A stretch of 41,644 bases of DNA, from the NCBI GenBank assembly GCA_964348755.1, contig CAYGDW010000019.1, positions 1 through 41,644 of the forward strand, given 5' to 3'. The DNA comes from UBA7960 sp964348755 (GTDB taxonomy: Bacteria; Bacteroidota; Bacteroidia; Bacteroidales; UBA7960). Under the pieces are notes generated by a model that was given only the letters and a program-made list of their open reading frames with translations, did not search any database and had not been told where the DNA came from. Below, in pieces: positions 26,901-33,701 of the stretch (within the stretch, counting starts at the first letter, position 1; each line of letters starts with the position of its first letter). A program made the position numbers and the translations under genes.

Positions 26901-29900
26901 CCCGAAGTAACCGCCCATTTCACTCCCAATCAAACAAACGGTTGCCAACCCCTCGAAATAATTTTTACTAACCAATCGATAAACGGACATACTTTCATTT
27001 GGGATTTTGGCGACGGCGGTTCATCTGCCCTTCACAGCCCGGCGCATACCTATCAAAACCATAACCACACCACTTCCCAGACCTATAATGTGAGCCTGTT
27101 GGTTGAGTCGGCATACAATTGCAGCGACTCCTTTCAGTTGCCAATTGAGCTCTTCCCAAAAGTTGAGGCATTTTTTGCAATTGAAAATGCAAGCGGTTGC
27201 AGCCCTTTTTCAGTAAACATTCAGAACTTTTCGAAAGGCGCATCCCTGTTTTCGTGGGATTTTGGCGATGGGGCAACTTCAACCGATGGCAATGCCCAGC
27301 TCACACATACATACGTAAACAATACTAACCAGCCAGTTAGCCACTTGTTGCGCCTCACTGTTGGCAATTCCTTTGGCTGCAACGAAACCCTGGAGCAGGT
27401 CATAACGGTTTATCCGGCGGTTAATGCAGCATTTACATCAGTTACTGAAGGCTGCCACCCGCTAGCAGTTAATTTCATCAATGCAACGGCCAATGCCCAT
27501 TTTTACAACTGGGAGCTTGGCAACGAAGGATTTTCTGTTATTGCCAACCCATCCTATACTTTTACAAACACCAGCCATACCACCAACCGCGATTACCTGG
27601 TAAGGCTTAAAGCCGAATCGGTTTATGGCTGCCTGGATTTAGCCCAAACCACCATAACCGTAAACCCTGTACCCGACCCCACCTTTGTGCTGAGTTCCCT
27701 GGCTGGATGCACGCCCTTCAATATTGAAATAACTAATCATTCGGCAGGGGCCACTACCCATTACTGGACTTTTGGCGATGGCAATATTTCGACCTCGGGC
27801 AGTGCATTGCTGAGTCATACCTATTTTTTGGCTCCGGGCAACACTATGCAAACCAGAAACATTACGCTCGATGTTGCAAATGGTTATGGCTGCCAGGCAT
27901 CCTTAACCCGTCAGGTAGTTATTTACCCTCAGATTATGGCCGATTTCAGTCCTTCTGTGATTGAAGGCTGCCATCCGCTCACGGTTGAGTTTAGTAATCT
28001 TTCGCAGGGGGCGTCGGCTCATGCTTCATATATCTGGACCTACGGCGATGGCTTTGGAAACATTACCAAGGATGGGCAGCACAGTCATACTTTTTTGAAT
28101 AACAGCCACACCACCCCCGCCACCTACACGGTACAACTGCTTGCCCTTAATGCTAATGCATGCAGCGACACGCGCCAGGTGCAGATTACAGTACAGCCTT
28201 CCCCGCTGACCCATTTCAGCATTTCAGAGCCAGCAGGTTGCTCGCCTCATAACATAAGCCTGACAAACCGCTCTTTAGGAGCCAGCGATTTTGTGTGGTC
28301 GTTTGGCGATGGAAGCCCTGACCTCAGTACTGCCAATGCTGTTGTAAACCACCTTTTCGTAAACAGTGCGGGCAATGCACCCACTCAATACACTATAAAT
28401 CTGCAAGCCACCAACAACCAGGGTTGCAGCCGCAGCTACCATCACTATGTAATGGTTTACCCCGAGGTAGAGGCACGTTACAGTTCAAATACTGAAGGCT
28501 GCCACCCCCTTTTGGTCAATTTTGGGAACCAGACCAATGGCGCCACCTACCACCATTGGAGTTTTGGTGAAGGCAATCACTCGCTGCAACCCAACCCCAG
28601 CCACCTGTTTATGAATCACAGCTATACTGATACCGAAACATTTGCTGTTAGCTTGTATGCCCAAAACGATTGGGGCTGCCACGATGTGGCCTCCAGTACT
28701 ATAACGGTGCGCCCGCGGCCCTTGTCGAACTTCGACCTGACAGCCCGCAGCGGATGCTCACCATTCTCTTCGCAGGTAATCAACCTTTCGGAAGGGGCAC
28801 TGAATTACCAATGGGATATGGGCAATAATAACTTTAGCGGGTACCGCGATACATTCAGCCACACCTGGACCAACACCACCGGAGGCCTGTTAAACTACAC
28901 CCTGAGGTTGAGGGTTGAAAACGAATTTGGATGCACCGACCATAGTGCACAGTCAATTGCGGTATTTCCTGAGGTGGACGCTGGCTTTAGCACTTCCGAT
29001 GGCATACTTGCAGGTTGTTCGCCCTTCGATGTACAGTTTAAAAACCAATCGCAGTTAACCCAGAGCTACATTTGGAATATGGGGGATGGCAACATTACTG
29101 CCGGGGCCAATCCCTGGCACCGTTTCACCAACCAGGGGCATGCCAATGCAGTGTTTGGCGTGCAGATGACGGCCACCAGCCTTTTTGGCTGCAAAGACTC
29201 AACCCAGCTCAACATTACGGTATTTCCGGTGCCTGAGGCACAATTTAATGCAACGCCCAGGCTGCAAACTTACCCTTCGCGCTCTATTACCCTCAACAAC
29301 CAAAGCAAACCCGGCAACTGGAACTTCCATTGGACCTTTGGCGATGGTAACGGCACTTTTACCACTTCGTCCAGCCCCTTCAACCACACTTATGCCCCCT
29401 GGAACCCTGCAAATATGGCCACCCGACAATTTACCATTCGCCTGAATGTAGAAAACCAGGGTTGCTCAGATAGCACCAGCCAAACCATTACCATTACCTC
29501 ACCTGAACCTGAGGCAATATTTTCGCCTTCGGCCCAGGGATGCGCACCCTTTCAGGTACAATTTTACAACCTGTCGCAGCATGCACACAGTTATTTGTGG
29601 ACCTTTGGCGACGGCTCATTCTCCATTGATGAAAACCCTCGCCATTTCTTCGTAAACCCAGGGGTTTACAATGTGCAACTAATAGCCCATGGCGATGGCG
29701 GCACCGATACCACCTACAGGCAAATAACTGTGCACCCCAATCCGGTGGCCAACTTTGCTTTAGTAATGCCAATCATAGAAATACCCTACCAACCCCTGCA
29801 GCTAATAAACCGGTCAACAGGAGCCAATTTTTACCACTGGAGCTTTGGCGATGGAAACACCAGCACAGAGTTTGAGCCTACCCACTGGTACCAGCATGCC

Positions 29901-30311
29901 AACACCTACACCATTACCCTTGCGGTGGCCACCAACACCCAGCCATCGTGCCGCGACACCTTTCAGCTCAAAAACGCATTGCTGGCACAGGAAGCTTGCA
30001 GGGTGGTGTTTCCAAATGCCTTTACCCCACAGGCATCGGGGCCTCACGGCGGGGCTTGTAACCCCTTCGACCAGCAAAACACCACCTTCGAGGTGTTCTA
30101 CCCAAAAATGCAGGGCATTGAGCGCTATGAGCTGGAAATTTTTACGCGCTGGGGAGAGTTAATCTTCCGCTCTACCGACCCATTTAAAGGTTGGGATGGA
30201 TACTATAGAGGGAAGCTATCGACAATGGATGTTTATGTCTGGAAATTTTCGGGAAAGTGCATCAATGGGAAAAACGTAAACCTTGTAGGCGACGTAACAT
30301 TGATACGATAA
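23931..30311 (+). CDS. Giant PKD-repeat surface protein with gliding-type (T9SS type B) C-terminus
   Basis: A 2126-residue protein. A signal peptide with a long basic n-region (hydrophobic core about 23-41, AEAVGQ cleavage region) is followed by several Ig-like modules (about 45-640; for example the C-x-G...P-x-G-G-x-Y pattern near 255-275 and 490-510). Sixteen PKD-type repeats of 78-92 residues cover about 647-2020; most show W-x-F-G-D-G. The C-terminal domain (about 2022-2126) is of the gliding-motility-associated, CHU_C type: VVFPNAFTP, IFTRWGELIF, GWDGYYRG and DVYVWKFSG. Known type B proteins such as SprB are exported by T9SS and held at the surface by partner proteins. The gene begins 29 bp after the previous one, so co-expression is likely. 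Adhesin or surface-filament function is inferred, not shown. Confidence 0.9.
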   Translation: MQLLPTYRLNKSHPLPFLVRKPGIILAFLTWWLLWSAEAVGQPCTSFTADLTSSPTATFSNAGFFSPSGQCCGATSGSRCFSYVVTLHPSANAVVISLSRQGGTWGQIEYFVDCMNYGIVEENQPLVICFAGPGPHTITFCRTGPTAPTFSATLQAQSFTPNVTLEPFANTCTDGPLIYLAGGSPFGGKYFFNGVESFFVEPAIAGPGTHTITYVYSGPSASCAATASRTLTINQAPVVTVSDQTFCAGSGLVAMSGGLPAGGEYIGTFISNGMFDTNLSGTGNFTFTYRFTTPQGCRAEASGVVRVNPLPPAGAGPSQIIAWGGSALLSAQSPNTLLYNYSWSPAAQVVNPYQPASPTIPLTQSQLFTLTVTNPASGCQKSDQTAVYVSGGPLSIALIRASSNQICQQDSVFVFVLPSGGSGNYLYQWFDNNTPPGTPLKTDAGIWHKPNSTTNYRVEVRDAANPTASPVIGQITVNVTPLPVVTLQPFAPICGNETHYELTGALPSGGYFSLPAQNRHGITSVNPKELGEGFHTISYTVVSGFCRSIHSQYLQVYPEPKAKFYAQQDFCATHEATFLNLSENTNHFVWQIATEPAISNPAQPFIYNFPVPALTQFVPVTLTATNTTNGCTSVLSRMVEVLPPTVAGFSTVQSLTGCAPYPVKFNNSTTGPVAFYLWNFGDGSFSTERDPVHIFQNHTDQNVTYTIELMAMSGNFMCVSRHSMQITVRPFLKAGFGLAPISSCSPYQAEIFSNALGLNITRHWDFGDGTSYNSAAPLLTHTWTNNTADPQTYTLAQIVTNPQGCADTMQVEVTVFPFVQSGFSASITQGCAPLTVNFADTSAGAAYIFFWDFGNGGTSAHRNPSVTFENKTNATLLYRVMQVVSNNNHCSDTTWLDITVHPEVTARFDLTPAGFCAPHQAQIISTSTGNISSHNWYLVQGAASTHLGSNAMLNHLFQNPGRDPLNHFLVLEVGNQQGCNSRMEMPLTVFPEVTAHFTPNQTNGCQPLEIIFTNQSINGHTFIWDFGDGGSSALHSPAHTYQNHNHTTSQTYNVSLLVESAYNCSDSFQLPIELFPKVEAFFAIENASGCSPFSVNIQNFSKGASLFSWDFGDGATSTDGNAQLTHTYVNNTNQPVSHLLRLTVGNSFGCNETLEQVITVYPAVNAAFTSVTEGCHPLAVNFINATANAHFYNWELGNEGFSVIANPSYTFTNTSHTTNRDYLVRLKAESVYGCLDLAQTTITVNPVPDPTFVLSSLAGCTPFNIEITNHSAGATTHYWTFGDGNISTSGSALLSHTYFLAPGNTMQTRNITLDVANGYGCQASLTRQVVIYPQIMADFSPSVIEGCHPLTVEFSNLSQGASAHASYIWTYGDGFGNITKDGQHSHTFLNNSHTTPATYTVQLLALNANACSDTRQVQITVQPSPLTHFSISEPAGCSPHNISLTNRSLGASDFVWSFGDGSPDLSTANAVVNHLFVNSAGNAPTQYTINLQATNNQGCSRSYHHYVMVYPEVEARYSSNTEGCHPLLVNFGNQTNGATYHHWSFGEGNHSLQPNPSHLFMNHSYTDTETFAVSLYAQNDWGCHDVASSTITVRPRPLSNFDLTARSGCSPFSSQVINLSEGALNYQWDMGNNNFSGYRDTFSHTWTNTTGGLLNYTLRLRVENEFGCTDHSAQSIAVFPEVDAGFSTSDGILAGCSPFDVQFKNQSQLTQSYIWNMGDGNITAGANPWHRFTNQGHANAVFGVQMTATSLFGCKDSTQLNITVFPVPEAQFNATPRLQTYPSRSITLNNQSKPGNWNFHWTFGDGNGTFTTSSSPFNHTYAPWNPANMATRQFTIRLNVENQGCSDSTSQTITITSPEPEAIFSPSAQGCAPFQVQFYNLSQHAHSYLWTFGDGSFSIDENPRHFFVNPGVYNVQLIAHGDGGTDTTYRQITVHPNPVANFALVMPIIEIPYQPLQLINRSTGANFYHWSFGDGNTSTEFEPTHWYQHANTYTITLAVATNTQPSCRDTFQLKNALLAQEACRVVFPNAFTPQASGPHGGACNPFDQQNTTFEVFYPKMQGIERYELEIFTRWGELIFRSTDPFKGWDGYYRGKLSTMDVYVWKFSGKCINGKNVNLVGDVTLIR
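25869..29990 (+). repeat. Sixteen-unit PKD array with two alternating subtypes
   Basis: Units start at 25869, 26127, 26388, 26643, 26910, 27165, 27423, 27675, 27936, 28206, 28470, 28722, 28977, 29235, 29511 and 29745. Odd units (B) tend to have G-C-x-P-L near the start, an N-P-x-H/Y-x-F motif and end I-T-V-x-P-x-P. Even units (A) tend to have G-C-S-P-F/H, an L-x-H-T-Y/W motif and end V-x-(Y/F)-P-x-V. Unit 4 (26643) lacks the W-x-F-G-D-G signature. Confidence 0.88.
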
Positions 30312-30485
30312 ATGTTTAAAAATGAAATTGCTTACAATCGTATTTGTACGAGACAAATAAAAAAATGATGGCAATTTGGGCAGGCATACAGCAAGGGCCG
30401 AAACGGGCTGGAAGCATGGCCAAATGGCAATGTTGAATATAATCAACAAAAGGGAAAACTGACAAAATGTAACAACAACTGCACA

Positions 30486-32468
30486 ATGAAAAAAACCTTT
30501 ACCATACTAATCTTCCTTGCCCTTTCGATGCTGGCCCGCGGCCAGTATGTAAGCCCTGGCACGGGCGCCACCTACAGCCTCCACGACCTGGTGGCATTAA
30601 CCGGAGGTGTTGTAACGAGTGAGGGTTGCGAGTATTTCATAAACCACAACCTTACTATTTTGCATACCGACAAACTGCTCATAAACACTGATGCCACGGT
30701 AAAGGTTGCCCCTGGTGTTATGCTTACCTTTTACGGCACCCTCGAAAGCACCCCGCCCAATCAGGTTGTGTTTACTGCTATAAATAAACTCATACCCTTT
30801 CGGGGATTTCGTTTCGAAGGCTCATCGGCATCGGTACTGCGTAACACTACTATTGAATATGGTGGTGGCATGCACCTCATTGAATCTCACCTGCTGATAG
30901 AGGACTGTCTGATACGGTTCAATACCATGGAAAATGCAAGTGCAGCAATAAGCCTAACTAACTCCAATGCTACCATACGTTACACCCGCTTTGTCAGCAA
31001 TGCTGGTTCGGCCATTTCGAGCGGTGCCAACGGAGCCAGCTCACCCAAAATTCTTTTCAACCAGATGATACACAATGGCACGGCCAATACCAATCGCCCG
31101 CAGTTAAATATGGGCCCGGGCGGCGAAGACACACTGCGTATTACCGGAAACACCATTGAAGGGCTATACCCTATGGTGGGAGGCATTGCAATTTCGAACC
31201 TGCTGGGCAACGGAATAACACGCGCCCTGGTGAAGGGGAACAAAATTTATAACAACCGCTTCGGCTATGCCCAGATGGGAAACAACATCAGCTCAGAGGT
31301 AACTGGCAATATTATTACAGGCAATACCATTCAGAACGACCCCCGCCAGGGCGGCAGCGGACTGAACTTTTTCAGCACCATGAACACCAACCAGGCCATT
31401 GTACACAACAACATTATTCGCGGAAACCTTTGGGGAGTTACTGTGCAGGGCAATGCCATGCCTAACCTGGGTTCGGTAAGCCGGAGCCGCAACCGGATTA
31501 CCGGCGGTAACAACATTATTGAAGAAAACCAAAACAGCGGGCAGGTTTACGGAATTTACAACAATACGCCAAACACCATTATGGCCCAGCACAATTATTG
31601 GGGCACATCCGACCCGCAAAAGGCAGCAGATTACATTTATGGCAATGCCAAAAATAATGAATTGGGAGAAGTAACCTTTGCACCTTTGTGGGTACCCGAC
31701 AACCTCATTGAATCGTTTGAAATTGACCCAGACCTGAACCCCCACATAAATAACCTTATATCGGGCCAGATTAACCACGAGCTGAACCTTATTACCATTA
31801 ATGTGCCCGAGGGTACTGATTTCAGCAACATTTTGCCCACTATCGGCACTTCGGCCTATTCGCAGATACTGCCCCTATGCGACCAGCCCATAGACTTCAG
31901 TATGCCGGTGGCCTACACTGTTACTCCCTTCGATGGCCCCGACCGCACCTACGTGGTGGTTTTAAACATCATTGAGAGGGGGCTTGCGGTAGTTAACTTC
32001 AGCATAAGCACGGGAGGGCAAAGCCTGAGCCAGGCTGTTGTAACTTTCAATGGGCACAAAAATCCAGCAGGGGTTGTTAGCTTTGAAAACCTGCAAGCCG
32101 GCACCTACAGCTTCACAGTGGAAAATGAAGGCTTTTTACCTGCCCAGGGCACCGTGGCAGCACTTAAAGACACCTTAACTGTGGTGGTAGAACTGGAGCC
32201 TGTGGCAACAATTCAGCCTGTGGCAACCAGCGCCACAATCACCGTTTTTCCAAATCCGGCCAAAGATTACCTTGAGGTTAGCTACAGCGGACGCCAGGGA
32301 AGCAATATCGTGCGCATATTCTCAATTACCGGAAACCTGCTTATGGAGGTACCCAATGTTAGTCAGGGGCAGCGAATAGAAATTTCGGGCCTCGACAACG
32401 GAATATACCTGCTGCAACTACACCAGGGTGCAAAAACCCTTACGAGGAAATTTACTGTAGCCAGATAA
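30486..32468 (+). CDS. Parallel beta-helix protein with T9SS type A sorting domain
   Basis: A 660-residue exported protein. The signal peptide is MKKTFTILIFLALSMLARG. Residues about 40-405 form a right-handed parallel beta-helix, seen as short strands with repeated asparagine turns (I-x-x-N-x-I) typical of pectate lyase-like folds, ending in a HNYWGTSDP motif common at the end of such helices. Residues about 410-500 resemble the DUF5018-type beta domain, and about 500-575 a carboxypeptidase regulatory/CnaB-like Ig domain (V-V-S-F-E-N-L-Q-A-G-T-Y). The T9SS type A signal (about 583-660) carries FPNPAKDYL and ends RKFTVAR. No catalytic triad for a polysaccharide lyase could be identified, so it may be structural or sugar-binding. 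It lies 174 bp after the giant PKD gene on the same strand. Confidence 0.86.
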   Translation: MKKTFTILIFLALSMLARGQYVSPGTGATYSLHDLVALTGGVVTSEGCEYFINHNLTILHTDKLLINTDATVKVAPGVMLTFYGTLESTPPNQVVFTAINKLIPFRGFRFEGSSASVLRNTTIEYGGGMHLIESHLLIEDCLIRFNTMENASAAISLTNSNATIRYTRFVSNAGSAISSGANGASSPKILFNQMIHNGTANTNRPQLNMGPGGEDTLRITGNTIEGLYPMVGGIAISNLLGNGITRALVKGNKIYNNRFGYAQMGNNISSEVTGNIITGNTIQNDPRQGGSGLNFFSTMNTNQAIVHNNIIRGNLWGVTVQGNAMPNLGSVSRSRNRITGGNNIIEENQNSGQVYGIYNNTPNTIMAQHNYWGTSDPQKAADYIYGNAKNNELGEVTFAPLWVPDNLIESFEIDPDLNPHINNLISGQINHELNLITINVPEGTDFSNILPTIGTSAYSQILPLCDQPIDFSMPVAYTVTPFDGPDRTYVVVLNIIERGLAVVNFSISTGGQSLSQAVVTFNGHKNPAGVVSFENLQAGTYSFTVENEGFLPAQGTVAALKDTLTVVVELEPVATIQPVATSATITVFPNPAKDYLEVSYSGRQGSNIVRIFSITGNLLMEVPNVSQGQRIEISGLDNGIYLLQLHQGAKTLTRKFTVAR

Positions 32469-32637
32469 CCAGGATATTTGACCGGCCACTTTGCCCTGAG
32501 AAACAATTTGGAATTGAGTTATTTCTGCGGATTGAAAACAACAAGTTAAGCACGCAAGGGGCGGCCAATCGGTTAAAATGCCAACCGACCAATCAGCCAA
32601 ATGGCTTACCTGCCACATGCCCATTACTTTGTTGGTA

Positions 32638-33432
32638 TTAAGGCAGGTAGAAGTTCATGGTTTCGTCGATAATCCACATGCTGCTGTTGCTGTCTAACTG
32701 GTAGAACTGCATTCGTTTTTCCTCGCCGTAGGGTTCGAGCACTGCAATGATTCCTGGCTCGAAAGGAATGACACCAAGGCGGTTTTCGGGCAGTATCAGC
32801 ACGTAGTTTTCAGCAAATACCCAGGAGGTATCGGGGGGCAGATAATAAAGTCCAAGCTTGTTGTCGCTCAAAATGGCAATGGTCATATTGCCCATTGAAA
32901 AGTAATCTTCAATGCCCGGGGGTAGCGTAAATGTTGCCGTTTCGTCGCGTAGCCACTGCCCGCCCTCGCTGTCGAAATAGTAAAACTCCAACCGTCCGTT
33001 AAACTCTAAGCCAATATAGGCCAGTTCCCATTCCTGCTTCACTGTAAAAATGCGGTCGTAGCCTCGTGGCAGATCAAAGCGGTATTTATCTTCCTTTACC
33101 CAATTTCCATCCTGTTCTTGCAGGTAAATATCTAATTGGTTGCGGTTTACCACGCCCATGCTGCCAAAACCCATTCCAAGCAACCCTTGGTTCTTTTCGG
33201 GTATAGGAAAAGGGTTAACATTGTCAACCTCCCATGAATAGTCGCGACTGAAGTAGTACATAGCAATTTCTTTTTCGCCAATTAGCCCAAGCCAGCCCAT
33301 GCCTGGCGAAATGATATGGTGGGCGGCTGGGTTGTGAGCCACCTCAATATTGATGTTGGGTGTGGGCTTTGGCTGGCAGGCCACAAGGGCAAGCAGCAAA
33401 AGAAGAGCGAGGATATGTATTTTAGTATTCAA
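32638..33432 (-). CDS. Lipoprotein made of five 44-49-residue repeats
   Basis: From a TTG start at 33432 the 264-residue product begins MNTKIHILALLLLLALVAC, an ideal lipoprotein signal with lipobox L16-V-A-C19. After C19 the sequence QPKPTPN is not acidic, so it lacks the Bacteroidota surface-export signal and probably faces the periplasm. The rest is five tandem repeats with Trp at 67, 111, 160, 204 and 253 (spacing 44, 49, 44, 49). Each Trp is followed exactly 11 residues later by a Pro ending F/L-x-x-P (P78, P122, P171, P215, P264). The last Pro is the C-terminus. The pattern suggests a small beta-propeller. I do not recognise the family. An ATG at 33519 is rejected because a promoter element lies downstream of it at 33486-33493. 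Confidence 0.75.
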   Translation of the reverse strand: MNTKIHILALLLLLALVACQPKPTPNINIEVAHNPAAHHIISPGMGWLGLIGEKEIAMYYFSRDYSWEVDNVNPFPIPEKNQGLLGMGFGSMGVVNRNQLDIYLQEQDGNWVKEDKYRFDLPRGYDRIFTVKQEWELAYIGLEFNGRLEFYYFDSEGGQWLRDETATFTLPPGIEDYFSMGNMTIAILSDNKLGLYYLPPDTSWVFAENYVLILPENRLGVIPFEPGIIAVLEPYGEEKRMQFYQLDSNSSMWIIDETMNFYLP

Positions 33433-33485
33433 GGTTTTGGTGTTTGGGTTTAATAGAGCAAATTTGCACAAATTTTCGTTGCCGG

Positions 33486-33493
33486 CAAAATTA
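33486..33493 (-). promoter_or_regulatory. -7 element upstream of the repeat lipoprotein
   Basis: On the minus strand this reads TAATTTTG, a perfect TAnnTTTG, about 54 nt before the TTG start at 33432. It lies downstream of the alternative ATG at 33519 and so favours the TTG start. Confidence 0.4.
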
Positions 33494-33671
33494 AGTGATT
33501 TGCTTTGCGGGCTTAGCATCAAAAATGGCTTCTCGCGAAGGGCAAAAGGAACACCCACGCTTTGAACGCAAAGGAAATTTAAACCTGGCTGGCTATGCGT
33601 AAATTGAATTTGCGTAAAAATGAAAAAAACCATATTATCTATTACCCCATTTCCAATCGGCATTTTCTCCC

Positions 33672-33679
33672 TACCTTTG
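33672..33679 (+). promoter_or_regulatory. -7 element upstream of uvrA
   Basis: TACCTTTG followed by C is a perfect TAnnTTTG, 22 nt before the uvrA ATG at 33702. No LexA-like or other operator was recognised nearby. Confidence 0.5.
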
Positions 33680-33701
33680 CGGGTTGATTTTTTTTTGAAA
33701 A

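Noticed and set aside
30338..30351. TCGTA/TACGA palindrome before the beta-helix gene as an operator
   Set aside because: A 5-bp palindrome occurs easily by chance and there is no second copy in the window upstream regions.
32569..32649. Two inverted repeats between the beta-helix and lipoprotein genes as terminators
   Set aside because: The first stem (32569-32588) is 6 bp with no T-run; the second (32607-32649) has a 27-nt loop and spans the lipoprotein stop codon.
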